Of a DNA stretch of 64,000 bases, positions 11,625-24,549 are shown piece after piece. Position 1 is the first letter of the stretch. Every line of letters begins with the position of its first letter. Source of the stretch: Lamellibrachia satsuma (taxonomy: Eukaryota > Annelida > Polychaeta > Sabellida > Siboglinidae); NCBI GenBank assembly GCA_033239005.1, contig BSQZ01000034.1:3913501-3977500 (forward strand), given 5' to 3'. A model generated the notes under the pieces. The model searched no databases, was not told where the DNA came from, and worked only from the letters and a program-made list of their open reading frames with translations. The translations under genes and the position numbers were made by a program.

Positions 11625-11929
11625 CTGCGAACACGAATCGTAAAGGATACATATTTAATAATTTTCCTCCAAAGAATCGAAAGATCGAAAGGTGGTGCAG
11701 GTATATCAGAATAACTCTTAGTCAGATAATGTTAGAAAGAAGTGATCTTGTAATAATATCACCATTGGTCCCAGACCATTGGGTAAAAAATGGACCCAAC
11801 ATAGAAATAAATATTAAACGATATTTTGTCAAGAGTTCCCTAGTTTCCCTCATACAGCATTTCCGCTATTTGTTTGATCAGAACACTATTTCCTGTTTCT
11901 TTATTTATTAGTTAAACTTTTCAAGTATG

Positions 11930-12740
11930 AACGAATGGATCGGCTTTTGTTGGAGCCAATTAATATTGTGTAATTTGTTTGTGTCCGTATCTACGACGTG
12001 GGTTTGTTTATCTTAGAGAATGATGCATATTAAGTAGGCAAGGACCGGGGTACGATTTAGGGGTGTTTTTTTTAGTGGACTGGACCAGGAGACGGTGATT
12101 GGTGAACTAGTGTCATGTGTTATCCCAGAAACAAGGAGTATAAAAAGAGACTGGATCCACGTGTGGTGGTCCTGCGAGCAGATCGCGGTGAAACAGAACA
12201 CAGGAGGGTCGTTTAGCCCAATGTGGGCGCCCGGGTGTTAAGTGAAGGGCGTGAGTCAGCCATGTGGAAAGTTGTCTATATCGGTATAAAGTTTAGGATG
12301 AGAATGGGAAACGTAAGATAAGTATTGATCGAGCACACGACCGAGAGGCGGAATATATATATATATATAGAAAGGGGTAGATGGCCGATCGTCCATTGCT
12401 TCTATACTCGTGAGGCAACGAAGCGCTTGACGACGGCAGACGATGCGCTCTTCGGCAGAGAAGGCAGTAGATGCCTTATAATCAACGGTGTAGCTGTGGG
12501 CACATGGAGGCGTTTGTAGGGCTAGTCACTCAAAATAAGCCTACCCGCCAATGTTTTTAATCTCCCTGCGGGAGTATTAATGAGAAGGTTTTGGGTGTGT
12601 TAAGATTAGATGTTAGTAGAAGCTTCTACGATTACATTGGGTGATTAACCCCAGTCAGTTTATTAGAAGAAGATTATATTATATTATATAGATCAATGAA
12701 TCTACTGGTTTCCTTGTAAATTACTTAGTAACTATCGTGT
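11930..12740. other. No gene seen
   Basis: A short (AT)n run lies at about 12353-12368. No coding signal recognised. Confidence 0.45.
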
Positions 12741-13020
<280 letters not shown>

Positions 13021-13044
13021 CATAATTATATTGTGCATAACGTG

Positions 13045-14320
13045 TCAAATACATGTGATTCTTATCGTAGGTCGGTTTTTGTGAATTTGCGTTTTTGACG
13101 ATTTCCAAGAGTTGCGCGTCAATAGTTCTTGGCTCTTTTCATTCGACACCGCTCACAGTGAAGACCCATCGCCGCCAGGCGTCGCATTTAGAACCTGTAT
13201 GCATCAGTTGTTGATCACCATTTCACACGACACGGAATACTGACTAATTTTTCTTCTTCAAATAATCACATGTCTGCAAAACATTACATTTGACTGATTC
13301 TTGCAAATCTGCATGGGAAGGCAGTACGTGAATACAATACCGGTGGCTTGTTATTGTCTACACTGTGTGCCCTCCATTAGCAGACCGCTTTCCCTGTCAT
13401 CAATCTTTCCCCGTTCTAACAATGCTTCACATTTCTCGATGGGGAAATCAATGCACTGTTATTTCAATTATATTACTCACATGCATGACAATTTGATTCT
13501 TTTTAATATGAAGTCATAGCATTATTTGGAACCTTTACAAACACACATATAACACTTTGGAGAAAGAAGATGGTAGTCCTGGTTTGTCGATGTTTAACAT
13601 GAATTACGTAAACAAACGTGTTTCACAGTGTACCTAAATAGTAACGAGACAATCACACCGCGATTATTCATACCTTTGCTGACAGGCGCCATTTTCTCCC
13701 GCAATTTGCTGTTCTCGTTCTTCAACACTGTCCCTGTAGCTTGGTATTATCGCTCACCAGTGTCTGTAGACTCAGTGTAGAGCGATAATCGAATTCTTAA
13801 CACATAGCGACGTGGCCGGCTTATGAACTTCTTTCAAGGGTACATTTGTCTTATAAAACCAGCTTTGGCCTTCGACTACGCCCAGCGTACTTGTTAGCAG
13901 ACTGACGAGTAGAAATGGGTTTGTCTTCCTAATGGAAATGATGTAGAATAGATGCTACTAGATTATGTATACCCAACAGTCAGTAGATCCGTATCTAGCG
14001 AAAACGCCAGTGGTGCGTGAAGGTAGCAGTGACGCATACTACACTTCATGTATGTAATAGTATATAGGTAACATACATCAAATACGTCACGCTAGCGTCA
14101 ACATGCTTCTGCCCCCTCCACCCAGTTCGACAATACACTAGTCACATTATACATGTGGTTTATACAGAGTAATTAGCTGAAATAGGAGAAGATGACCAAT
14201 TGACTATCTGGCTTTGGTTTTGCCTCATATACCCAAAACTAGGATTAAAAGTACCATGCAATCTTTCGCACCAAATAGTCTAGACCACGTGTTAAATACT
14301 CAACTGATAAATACTGTTTT
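13045..14320. repeat. Left arm of a ~1.2-kb inverted duplication (right arm 21125-22330)
   Basis: Reverse-complement matches run the whole length: cgtaggtcggttt/aaaccgacctacg, the E3, E2 and E1 exon remnants, the atactattacatacatgaag promoter region, the tgggtggagg tract and the cacgtggtctaga end. The arms are separated by about 6.8 kb holding a LINE fragment and the piggyBac relic. Confidence 0.85.
13080..13933 (-). pseudogene. Locus C, decayed CTHRC1-like gene of a second subfamily
   Basis: E1 (13933-13674) encodes a signal-peptide-like stretch (NPFLLVSLLTSTLGVVEG) but has ATT where the start should be. A frame change leads to a coiled coil (LQTLVSDNTKLQ, LKNENSKLREKMAPVSK) ending at the donor AAAG|gtatga. 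E2 (about 13440-13375) reads IEKCEALLERGKIDDRESGL without a GT donor. E3 (13273 downward) reads TCDYLKKKN, then TAG at 13246-13244, then VFRVV, a TGA, NGDQQLMHTGSKCDAWRRWVF and more stops. No E4 follows; the orphan promoter at 12741 adjoins instead. The order and phases match loci B, E and F. It is the inverted partner of locus D. Confidence 0.75.
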
Positions 14321-15410
14321 AAACATTTTATGTTGAAATTTTGATAACATATTGCAGTGATATGAAACATTTCTACTGTACATTTCTTTACTGTGACTGA
14401 GAGTAACCACGTCGCACGTAAAAGCAACAAACATTTAAACGTAATGAGTCACATTTCAAAACCAAATGGCGTCTATGCAAGATATTTGTACAGCACAGTT
14501 TCAAAACAATGATTGGAAATAAATGTTCTAGTCGCATTGAAGGTTGGAGACACACTTTTAAATATAATTTCTGGGTGCTGAATTCAAACAGACGTTTTGC
14601 CGACTTGTATAGTACAGTTTATCGCCCAACATTTCTAAAGCAAATGGCGGTTGCATTTGAGATTCTCCATTTGCATAGTTTCACCAACTGTTTACAGTAG
14701 AAATACACATTAGACCATACACTGATATGCTTACACTCCTTACTAATAAAAGTACACATAGTGGAAATGTTTAGTGGGTATGCATTATAATTGCTCACCA
14801 AAACACAAGTTGTTGCAACTGTCCAAAGTAAAACAACCATAAAGGGCACATTGTACTAATTTGTAGTTAGCCAATCACCATCAAACATAATCAGCACTGG
14901 TGGTCAAGTCAACGGCGCTGACGTAGCTGTATAAATCTGCAGCTTCATCTTTTGTTGAGACATTTTTTATGCTTCCACATAATATTATGTCAAAGCGCGT
15001 TACTGGACTTGGTATGATCAGCCTTGGACGTCCAACTGCATATCCCGCATTGGTTTCTTCTGGCGTTGTGGAATGGTGCAGTCGGTCTCCAGAGCATTGA
15101 CTCATAACGAACACGTTTCAATTGCAGCTAAACTGCAAAATAGTACGCGGCAGTGTTTAATTGGAACCACATTTGTAGAAATAATTTAAAACGTGCCTTG
15201 TCATAGGTGTTCACAGTAGGTAGATGACCACCCTGGAGAGTACATTATCCGTATATTTTGCAGTACTACCGGCGAGCTCACCCATTCCCAGATGTTGCAG
15301 CAATTCATGGTGAATTTCAAACACTGTCCTTACGTTTGTCTTGTCATGTCCTACAAGTTGTAATGTAATGTCACAGTCTGTTGATCATTATACTATGACA
15401 AAGTGTCCGT
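14320..15410. other. No gene seen
   Basis: Spacer inside the large inverted duplication; nothing recognised. Confidence 0.4.
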
Positions 15411-15414
15411 ATTG

Positions 15415-15830
15415 CAAGATTTAACAAGATTGCCATCCCAAACAACAAGTTCCAGATGGCAAGTTGACAAGAAAGCCATTGACTTATCGAGAGTCCAACA
15501 ATTTTCTCATCTATGTGTAGCCCGCCTTTATCATATAGCTATCAATTCTATTTTTAAACGTATTCGCACTACTAGCATTAACACAATCATTTGGCAGTGT
15601 GTTCCATTCATTTATCACCCTCTGATAGAAAGATTACTTTCTCGTGTCCAACCTACACTGCTCCTTAACTAATGCTGCTTTGTGCCCTCTGGTTCTACTG
15701 CCTTCTTTAAATTTGAAGAACATGTTCCTATCAACATCCTCATAACCGTTCACTATTTTAAACATTTCTATTTGGTCTCCTCTTAGTCTCCTGGTCTCTA
15801 GTGTTGTCAAACCACATTGTAATAGGTTTC
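15415..15830 (-). mobile_element. Decayed LINE 3' end
   Basis: On the minus strand the sequence follows the element at 10640-11075: RT thumb codons (GGTTATGAGGATGTTGATAG, TAGAAGGCAGTAGAACC), the FKNRI region, then the 3' UTR with 'cttgtcaacttgccatctgg'. It is frameshifted throughout. Confidence 0.7.
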
Positions 15831-15989
15831 ATGTATGTGTGTTTGGGCTTATTTGATGTGTCTGCTTCCACCCACGGCCTGATGATGTCCATTTTGGCAA
15901 AATGATCCACTTGGCCAACAAGTCTGTTTGTTTCACGAACATAATCGACCACTGACTCAGTATCACTGGGAAACAGTGCTGCACAATGT

Positions 15990-16269
<280 letters not shown>

Positions 16270-16270
<1 letters not shown>

Positions 16271-17087
16271 CACTTATCGACGATGGTTGCACAGGTGAGA
16301 CAGTATCCACTTTGATGACTTTGATTTAAAAAAAAAACCGCTGTACCAAGATTGCAAGAACGCCATCGAAGCTATGCTGGCCGCGCGGTTATGTTTAAAT
16401 GTCACATACTGTTGTATGTCGAACTGAATAAAATACATGTATACATGTACAGTTATGGAATAGTTAAGGGATCAACGACATTTCGCTACGATCTGATTGA
16501 CCGACTACGCTGCAATGGGAATCGAAAATAATAACCTGGATCTGAACTACCGAAAATGTATGAGTTGACACGGAGTGTAAACAATGATTAGACATTAAAA
16601 ACGATAATTTTAAGCATTGTTCCACTTCGTCTTTCAACCGCTCTGAACACATACATTCACGACGCACATATCCGGTACCACTTAACATTGATTCACTGTT
16701 TCATGTGCGGATGACAAATTCGTATTTTTGCGCACCGAGTTTTAGTTGTGCGTTTGGCATTATGACGCAATGGAAGCATGCCATTTCAACCCAGTTTATA
16801 TTGGTGTTACCGACTAAGCTGCATTTATGAGTTATGACTATACATCTAATTCTTATACGTGGCGTACACTGCCACTGGCCTTGACTAGGCTACGCCTACG
16901 GTAATCCGTGACATGTTGCAATTCAAAACCGTTTCACCAATTGCAATGTATGGGGTTTACTGCAGTAAACATTAATTTTTTTGTACAAAAGTCGGCGCCA
17001 ACAAGCACCAATTAAACTTTCATGGCAACAAGGACAGATTCCGAATGGGAAAGGGTGGCGCCACCACACGGTAAAAAAACAACTAAC
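16270..17087. other. No gene seen
   Basis: Left flank of the piggyBac relic. I could not find its terminal inverted repeat. Confidence 0.4.
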
Positions 17088-17133
17088 AAATCGCTCGCCT
17101 AAATTAGTTTGGCTAAAATTAGGCGAGCGATTT
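17088..17133. repeat. Hairpin upstream of the piggyBac frame
   Basis: AAATCGCTCGCCTAA (17088-17102) pairs with its reverse complement ending at 17133 around an ~15-nt loop. The motif TCGCTCGCC appears a third time at 17135-17143, directly after the hairpin. Confidence 0.8.
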
Positions 17134-17219
17134 ATCGCTCGCCTGCTGTTTTCATATGTGAAGCCCTGCAGGTCTTTTTCTAATTGTCAATGTTTATATT
17201 TTGATTATTTATCCACAGA

Positions 17220-19250
17220 GTGATGGATACTAGCCGGTTCTACGGACGTGCAAAATGTATTGCTCAGCTGATACCAATACCAGAAACCTCAGATGACAGT
17301 GAGCTGTCTTCCGAAGGAGAGTCTGATGTGGAAGTCGTTCCTACGACATCAGCTGTTTCTGACAGCATTGACGACTTGTCAAATGATGAGGAGGAGCAGG
17401 AACGACAGCCACCTGTTGGTAGAGTCGGGCAGGGAAAATTTTTGTGGAAAACGCGACAACCGAATTATGTTTCATCAACGGAACCTGCCTTTGGGGGAGA
17501 AATATTCATCGGAGGCGACGTGAATATGTCGATGATCAGTTCGAAAATGACATGAAGAAGAACATTGTTGAACAGTCGAACTACGCAAGTCAACCCGAAC
17601 AAGCATCTTGGCCTTGACATTGCCACTCTTGTTGAGAAATTTATTGGCATCATATTCCTGATGAGCATTGTGAGGATGCCACGATCACGAATGTACTGGA
17701 GTTTTGGCTTCAGATTTCCGAAAATTGCTGATGTGATGCCCCTCGCTCGCTGGGAAACCATCAAGCGAATGTTACACATCAGCGATAACTCTCTTGCACT
17801 GCCAACTGTACAAGATCCGCCTATTTGTTGACGCCACCACCCGAAAAGTAATTAGCATTGTACCAGGAGAGAGACTGTCCATTGATGAACAAATATTACC
17901 TTTCAAAGGGAAGTCTCGTCTGCAACAGTACAACCCCAAGAAGCCAAAGGAATGGGGCTACAAAACGTTCGTACTGTCGGGCATCAATTGTTTGATCCAC
18001 AACTTTGAGGTGTACACAGGGAAGATTGACGTGTGTCCTCGACAGCCCGATCTCAAGACGTCTGCTAACATTGTGTTGCGACTTCTTGTGAACATTCCAA
18101 GAGGCGTGTGGCATGAAGTTTTCTTCGATAATTGGTTAAATAGCGTGAATTTGCAGGCGACCCCATGGAAACAGGGGATTGCATGTGTCGGCACAGTGCG
18201 TGCAAACCGCCTCACAAGGTGCACATTGTTGGCTGACAAAGCAACGAGAAAGAAGGGTCGTGGCACAATGACACTGCAAACAGCAACGGTAGGTAGGTAA
18301 AAGGTAAAGTCATCCCCCAGGCATTACGCCTTAGGAAGCCATGAAGGCTTATATGGCCAGTGCTTAAACCTGGTTTCTATAGTGCGATAGAGTGCAGTTA
18401 TACTGACTCTCCTGGACGGGACACTAGTCCATCGCAGATACCTTCCAAACAGTGTTTGTACTCATTTACAGCTGAGTAGACTGAGGCAAAGTAGGGTAAA
18501 CGAAATTGCCTAAGCTTCGAAAACGAACCGTGACCAGTGTGGGTCTTGAACTCACAACCCTTGAATTTAGAGTCCAACACCTTAACCACTAGGCCACGAC
18601 TGCCCCCAAACAGCAACGGTACATGGAGTTGAACTGCGTGGTGTGAAGTGGTTTGACAATCGTGGGGTTACTCTTTTGAGCTCATATGCCGCTATCGAAC
18701 CAATCACCAATGTGCAGCGGTTTGACCGGAAGCTGGCTCGGCACATCCAGGTGGAATGCCCATCGATTGTAATCGCCTACAACTGGACTCGCTTCTAGCG
18801 CTGTACCGCATCCCTGTCCGTTCCAAGAAGTGGTATCACCGCCTCCTCTTCCATTTCTTGGACCTGATGCTTGTACAAGCATGGTTGCTGTACCGCCGTG
18901 ACGCCGACGCCTGTGGGATTCGCCGCGCTGCACAAATGCCACTTCTGCAATTTAAGATTGGAGTGGCAGACAGCTTGATCTTGGAAAAGAAGAGAAAAGC
19001 TGACGCAAAGAGAGGGCGGCCTTCACTCAGCATCGAGGCTGAACATCAGCGAAAAAAGACTCGTGGACCAACACCTCCGACCCCGTCAACTTCTGTCCGG
19101 TCAGATGATACTGGCCATTGGCCAGTGTTCACAGAGAAAAGGGGAAGGTGCAGACAACCAGGTTGCAGTAGTGTGCCATAAGTGAAGTGCAGCAAGTGCA
19201 ATGTCCATCTGTGCTTCACTGTGTGTGTGACGACGAATTCGACGGAGATC
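17220..19250 (+). pseudogene. piggyBac-family transposase, broken
   Basis: The acidic N-terminus (SDDSELSSEGESDVEVV) is followed, after a frameshift near 17540, by the middle region (GLDIATLVEKFIGIIFLMSI, MPRSRMYWSF). Then come PGERLSIDEQILPFKGKSRL, QQYNPKKPKEWGYKTFVLSG, FFDNWLNSVNLQ and GTVRANRL. A 315-bp SINE splits it at 18292. The frame resumes with VELRGVKWFDNRGV, IVIAYN, LDSLLALYRIPVRSKKWYH and a C-terminal Cys-rich [10 protein letters not shown] ... [12 protein letters not shown] interrupted by TAA. The first two catalytic Asp contexts (SIDEQ, FFDNW) are visible. The conserved MGGVD with the third catalytic Asp is deleted near 18780. It cannot encode an active enzyme. Confidence 0.88.
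18292..18606 (-). mobile_element. tRNA-derived SINE inserted in the piggyBac frame
   Basis: The element is bounded by an exact 15-bp target-site duplication, CAAACAGCAACGGTA, at 18277-18291 and 18607-18621. On the minus strand it starts GGGGCAGTCGTGGCCTAGTG. It has pol III box A (TGGCCTAGTGG, about 18586-18596) and box B-like GGTTGTGAGTTCAAGACC (18559-18542). A tRNA-unrelated body and a TTTTACCTACCTAC tail follow. Confidence 0.88.
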
Positions 19251-19287
19251 ATGAATATGATAGAAACAGGATTTACCTACTTGAAAA

Positions 19288-19387
<100 letters not shown>

Positions 19388-19482
19388 GAGTTCTTCCTAG
19401 AGTCCATAGCATTGTGGAGTGGCACATTTAGTGTTCATTTCATGTGTGAAATGATGTCAGTGTCACTGGTGAAATTCCACAT

Positions 19483-19485
<3 letters not shown>

Positions 19486-19549
<64 letters not shown>
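19486..19549. repeat. (TA)n microsatellite
   Basis: A second TA tract, 100 bp after the first. Confidence 0.97.
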
Positions 19550-19551
<2 letters not shown>

Positions 19552-20390
19552 TGCGCTGGTCTGAGTAAATCGTAGCCTCGATTATCAAGAATCCGTGCTG
19601 TGGCGCCACTGTTTGTCGCACACATCATCTTGTGGATGCAGAGAGCACTTGCCATTGTGACGGAAATTATGTTTGCGTACAGATTCTGGTCGCATACATA
19701 ATTATATTAATTACGCATCATTCGGACATTTGGCTAACTCATAAAGTAAGAGTGAATGTTTAACATTTTATACGATGCAATTCGATTTAACTTTAAACTG
19801 ATTATATTAACACAAATGTCAGACCGAAAATTTAAATCAGGGAAAATTTTTAGTGTAGAATCTCGATAATGACGCGAAGTGGCGACAGTAGGTAACAACG
19901 AGACCACGCCTCTGAGGTCAGAATCAGATAAGCGAGACTACGTAAGTTGGCAATTAAAGTGACCGACTACCCTAAAATCTGCGCATCGGTCTACTCTCTC
20001 TACGTATTCTTTCAAATCCGGCTGCTATCGGCGGCTTAGTTTTGCGCGAACGTATTTATGGACGTCTATTGTTCAAACATTTTATGTGACATTATTTCAC
20101 CTGCGTACCTTAAAGTATTCTATTCAGCGACCGCCTGGATGATCAGTAATTCTCCAAAGCTACTTGCGGTGTAGGGGAAGGACGTGATAACTGAGCCATT
20201 TTACATTATTTTTTATATATAGGGCACCATCTTATTACTAAATAAAAATTCGTTTTACTTACATAACCTATGTTTATTAGTAGATCATTTTATAACAAAT
20301 ATAATATATATGTATTATGTAGCTTTTGATATTTAAAATTTATATATACTGTGGCGTGATAATTACAGTACGGTGCAACAGCACACTCTA
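19550..20390. other. No gene seen
   Basis: Nothing recognised. Confidence 0.4.
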
Positions 20391-21000
20391 AATTTTATCG
20401 ACACATTGTTGATAGAACGGTACGATATACAGATAAGTGGATTGGAAATTGATACACATACTATCCACAATTGTATGCAATTGAAATTGAGTTTTTTTTA
20501 CAAACATTAGGAGTTTATGATGAAATTAATATGTGCAAAATTTGCACATGAGATGTAAATTGTGGCAGGATTGCACGGAGGTTGGCACTTCCTTCGTACT
20601 CCAGGTTTAATGAGTTCTAGTTCAGGCTAACAAATGTCTTATTTCACAGGCTTTTCACATGTTAAATTGGTTTATTTGAAATGATATAGGCCTATATAAA
20701 GTTTTCTTGTTTTAATGACAAGTGGTTAATATCGCAATAGTTCATATCGTATATGGATTATTATACTTTTTTAATGAACGTTTGCATAGGTGTGAACATC
20801 TACTCAAGGAAAAGCGGGGAAATGCTCATGAAAAAACACCACTCAACCTTTGACGTTTTTAGCGTTATCCGCTGTTTTTTTATCGTGTTGTTTTACGGGC
20901 CGCCATTTTGATGTGCCTTTCTCTTCTGGCGCGATAAAGTGTGACATGATTTCAGACAACAGAAATGAAACGGAATTGTCTACATTCTGTCGTAAAAAAG
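20390..21000 (+). repeat. Interspersed repeat R1, copy 1
   Basis: Contains the diagnostic words actatccacaattgtatgc, aaacattaggagtttat, ttgcacat...agatgtaa and ggttaatatcgcaatagttca, then a Gcc-gccattttgatgtg block. Further copies occur at 33500-33900, 35790-36010, 52420-52990 and 54110-54680. It has no coding capacity. Confidence 0.75.
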
Positions 21001-21124
21001 TAAAATAGGATGGCAGTAGGCGTGCCCTTTTGGTGACATAGAATGTGGAGTGTGGAGCCAGTCTAGTTTTGGAGCCACCCGCCAGGTGGTACCACTCTAG
21101 TGACGTCACGTTAAAACATTATTT

Positions 21125-22330
21125 CTCAGCACAGTATTTAACACGTGGACTAGATTATTTGGTGCGGAAGATTGCATGGTGGTTCTAATCCCAGTTGTGT
21201 GTATATGAGGCAAAACCAAAGCCAGGTCGTCACTTTGTCGTTTTCTCCCATTTTCAGCTAATGACTCTGTATAAACCACATTTATGATGTGATAATGTGA
21301 CTAGTGTATTGTCGAACTGGGTGGAGGGAGCAGAAGCATGGTGACGTTAGCGTGACGTATTTGATGTACGTTACCTATATACTATTACATACATGAAGTG
21401 TAGTATGCGTCACTGCTACCTTCACGCGCCCATGGCGTTTACACTAGATACGGATCTACTGACTATTTGGTATACATAATCTAGTAGCATCTATGCTACA
21501 TCATTTCCATCACGAAGACAAACGCGATTCTACTCATCACTCTGCTAACAAGTACGCTTTGCGTAGTCGAAGGCCAAAGCTGGTTTTGTAAAGCAAATGT
21601 ACCCTTGGAAGAGGTTCATAAGCCGGCCACGTCGTTGATGTATTAAACAGTCGAATATCGCTCTACACTGAGTCTACAAACACACGTGCAGCAACTGGTG
21701 AGCGATAATACCAAGTTGCAGCCACAAGAGTTGACGAACGAGAACAGCAAATGGCGCCTGTCAGCAAAGGTATGAATAGTCGAGGTGTGATGGTCTCCTT
21801 ACTATTTAGGTACACTGTGAAACACGTTTGTTTACGTAATTCATGTTAAACATCATCAAACCAGGACTACCATCTTCTTTCCCCAAGGTGTTGTATGTTT
21901 GTTTATATAGTTTTCAAATAAATATATGACTTCATATTAAAAAAGAATCATATTGTCATCATATCCCCATCGAGAAATGTGAAGCTTTGTTCGAACGGGG
22001 AAATAATGATGACAGATAAAGCGGTCTGCTAATGGAGGGCACACAGTGTAGACAATAACAAGCCACCGGTATTATATTCACGTACTGCCTTCCCATGCAG
22101 ATTTGCAAGAATCAGTCAAATGCAATGTTTTGCAGACATGTGATTATGTGAAGAAGACAGATTAATCCGTGTTCCGTGTCGTATGTAATGACGAACTACA
22201 ACTGATGCACACAGGTTCTAAATGCGACGACTGGCGGCAATGGGTCCTCACTCTGAACGGTGCAACTCTTGGAATTCGTCAAAACACAGATTCACACAAA
22301 CCGACCTACGATAACAATCACATGTTTTTG
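21125..22330. repeat. Right arm of the ~1.2-kb inverted duplication
   Basis: Reverse complement of 13045-14320 and containing pseudogene D exons E1-E3. Confidence 0.85.
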
Positions 22331-22481
22331 ACACCTTATACACAGTATAATTATGTGTTATGATCTTACATAAAGATAGTCATTAATAACATATTATTCC
22401 CGTCATGAGTTAGCGGCGTTTGCTGGTTGGAGGTTTCGACTGTTCATTCTAGATACGTATGTACGTACGTACGTACGTACG

Positions 22482-22512
<31 letters not shown>

Positions 22513-22874
22513 GTATCCAAGTATATATGTATGTATGTATGTATATATGCATGTATGTATGTATGTATGTGTGTATGTATGCATGCATGCATGCATGCAT
22601 GCATGTATGTATGTATGTATGTACGCATGATATGTGTGTGTGAGTGCGTGTGTGCGTGCGTGTCTCAATATGCGTGTGTCTCAGTGTGATACGTGTCATT
22701 GTTTCAGTGGAGAAGTACTGCCGTAATGTGCTGTCGGGAAGTATTCGAGTCGCCTGGAACGTTGAAGACAATCAGCATGAAGCCCTTCAGTTAGATGTCG
22801 GGAATAGTTACACTGGGTGGATTCACACGTCGAAGAGGTCGTTGTGGAGTTATTACGTGTATGACATTTTGTAA
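21509..22874 (+). pseudogene. Locus D, CTHRC1-like pseudogene of the second subfamily
   Basis: E1 (21509-21769) encodes a signal-like NAILLITLLTSTLCVVEG (start ATG replaced by ATC), then after a frame change a coil LQTHVQQLVSDNTKLQ ending at donor AAAG|gtatga. E2 (21946-22034) reads PIEKCEALFERGNNDDR, TAA (22017-22019), SGLLM, with no GT donor; locus C has GAA at that codon. E3 (22136 onward, after TTTTGCAG) reads TCDYVKKTD, TAA (22163-22165), VFRVVCNDELQLMHTGSKCDDWRQWVLTLNG. E4 (22708-22874, after TTTCAG) reads VEKYCRNVLSGSIRVAWNVE ... GWIHTSKRSL and ends in TAA. All four exons are in order, but nonsense codons and lost signals indicate a dead gene. Confidence 0.8.
22452..22660. repeat. (GTAC/GTAT/GCAT)n tetranucleotide array
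   Basis: Lies in the intron between E3 and E4 of pseudogene D. The Tyr/Val/Met and His/Thr/Ile frames over it are repeat artefacts. Confidence 0.93.
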
Positions 22875-23039
22875 ACAAAGAACTAAATATAAATTTAGCT
22901 TTTCGGTGACAAACAGCTTGCTTTCATTTATTGCGCCATATTGCTCTTCGGTTCAGATATTCATAATATTTTGCTGCAGTATATTTGCGTCATCAACGCG
23001 TCATGGTACTAGCGAGTCTAGTGAAGTTATTCAAGTTTC

Positions 23040-23830
23040 ACAGTACAGGAACATTGTGTTGTGTTTTGTCTTATAGTTGTGGTTGTTAATAACTGCATTT
23101 TGTTTTCCATGCTTTATATTGGCAGATTCTTCAGCGCTTTACGATGAGGCAGAACGTATTGTTCCAATCCGGACCTGTTATTTTTTTTATTTACTTATTC
23201 TTAATGTATTTGAAATTGTGTTTGACTAAAGTTGCGCCAGTTACCCCATGATTCTGGACACATGTTAGGTGTATTTGTTCAAATATGTTACCATATGATT
23301 ATAGACAAATACATATGGTGACATCACATATAAGGGTTTTAATCGAGATGACCATTGACCTTATCGAAAACAACGACTGGCTGTGTTTATGCGTAAGACC
23401 CGGTTCTGGTGCCTGGTGGCGCCACCATCTGGGGTCTGGGTAAATCGAGACCATTCCCCCTAGGTGGCGATGCTCTTCCTTCCGAGTGTTATTATTATTG
23501 GGGTTGTTTTAAGTTTGATTCTTAAACGTTGGCATAACGCTCTAATTAAAATATATAATGGAATCACCCGTTGATGAATGTTGCCAATTTAAAGAAACAT
23601 AAATTTCATTTACTGGATCACAACATTACTCCCAGAATTCTCTTGGAAAGAAAGAAGTTGTTTTCGTGCGAAGAATGCTCGCCACCTAGTGGACATTAAT
23701 TGATAATAGACGAAGACAGTTGGGGCGACCCACAGAAAGCAAGATAGCAAAGACAACCAGAGTTTCAAATCTGGCACATCCAAAGACAAACCCTCCAACA
23801 GGGGCGTCAATCACCATTTCACCACTGCCG
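23040..23830 (+). repeat. Duplicated block, direct copy of 7090-8190
   Basis: Follows pseudogene D. Contains a ~150-bp segment with a tggtggcgccaccatc palindrome that also appears at 7690-7850 and, reverse-complemented, at 37620-37760 and 63230-63390. Confidence 0.65.
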
Positions 23831-24488
23831 CAACATACATTTGATCTGTACTTCTTTATTTAATTTGGTAAACTCCAATTTTTTTTCTCAAGAAATCTCC
23901 TTTTCAATTGCATACAATTATACAGAGCCTTTGTATTGAAAATGTAAAAAAGAAAATATTGCATTACTCAAGTGCACAGTTGCAATAACCTAGCAAGTCA
24001 TAAACAACAATCGCTTTGACCAGTCAACCAATCCTTTATATCACTCCACAACTTTCTATTTTGAGTTTATTATGACGTTGTGCCAGTGGTGGATATATGA
24101 TGAGTGGTGCCACCGTTAGGGAGTGTGGTCCAATGAGGAACTGTGCAACCATCACCGATAGGTGACAGCACTTACCACATGCGTCCATCCAGTTGACGTA
24201 AACAATACATCCGTTTTCATCGCACGTCGTAATCAGACTAATCGGACACAACATTGTGTGCCGGGCGTGTTTAAGTTTTTCACAAACGCTCAGTTCGTTT
24301 TGAAGTATTTTGTAGCGACAATACACGTCACACAGAAAATAACAGTCGACCTCGTTTTGGATGCATATTGTGAACGCATGTGTTAAGTGAAACCCTCTGT
24401 CGGCTTCTTCTGGACGATTTCCCATTAACACAAATTCGCCTACGGCAAGATAACATCGCAGTGGCAATATCAGCTCCAACATAATATA
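23830..24488. other. No gene; holds the inverted mate of the 16139-16270 repeat
   Basis: The segment at about 24160-24260 matches 16139-16270 in reverse complement. No exon recognised. Confidence 0.45.
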
Positions 24489-24540
<52 letters not shown>

Positions 24541-24541
24541 C
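24489..24541. repeat. (CGCA)13 microsatellite
   Basis: Thirteen uninterrupted CGCA units. Confidence 0.95.
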
Positions 24542-24549
24542 GTAGAGTT

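Larger units (their letters stand above)
10310..11930 (+). repeat. Duplicated block related to locus E introns (27930-28960)
   Basis: Matches include acataaccaac (10380, 27945), aggaataggtgtttac (11127, 28078), ctaaataactgaacattga (11322, 28290) and the E2 exon. The similarity stops at about 10447 and resumes at about 11088, so the LINE copy between these points inserted after the duplication. Confidence 0.75.

Noticed and set aside
18530..18606. tRNA gene on the minus strand
   Set aside because: Pol III boxes are present, but the sequence is the head of a SINE with target-site duplications and the cloverleaf does not fold well.
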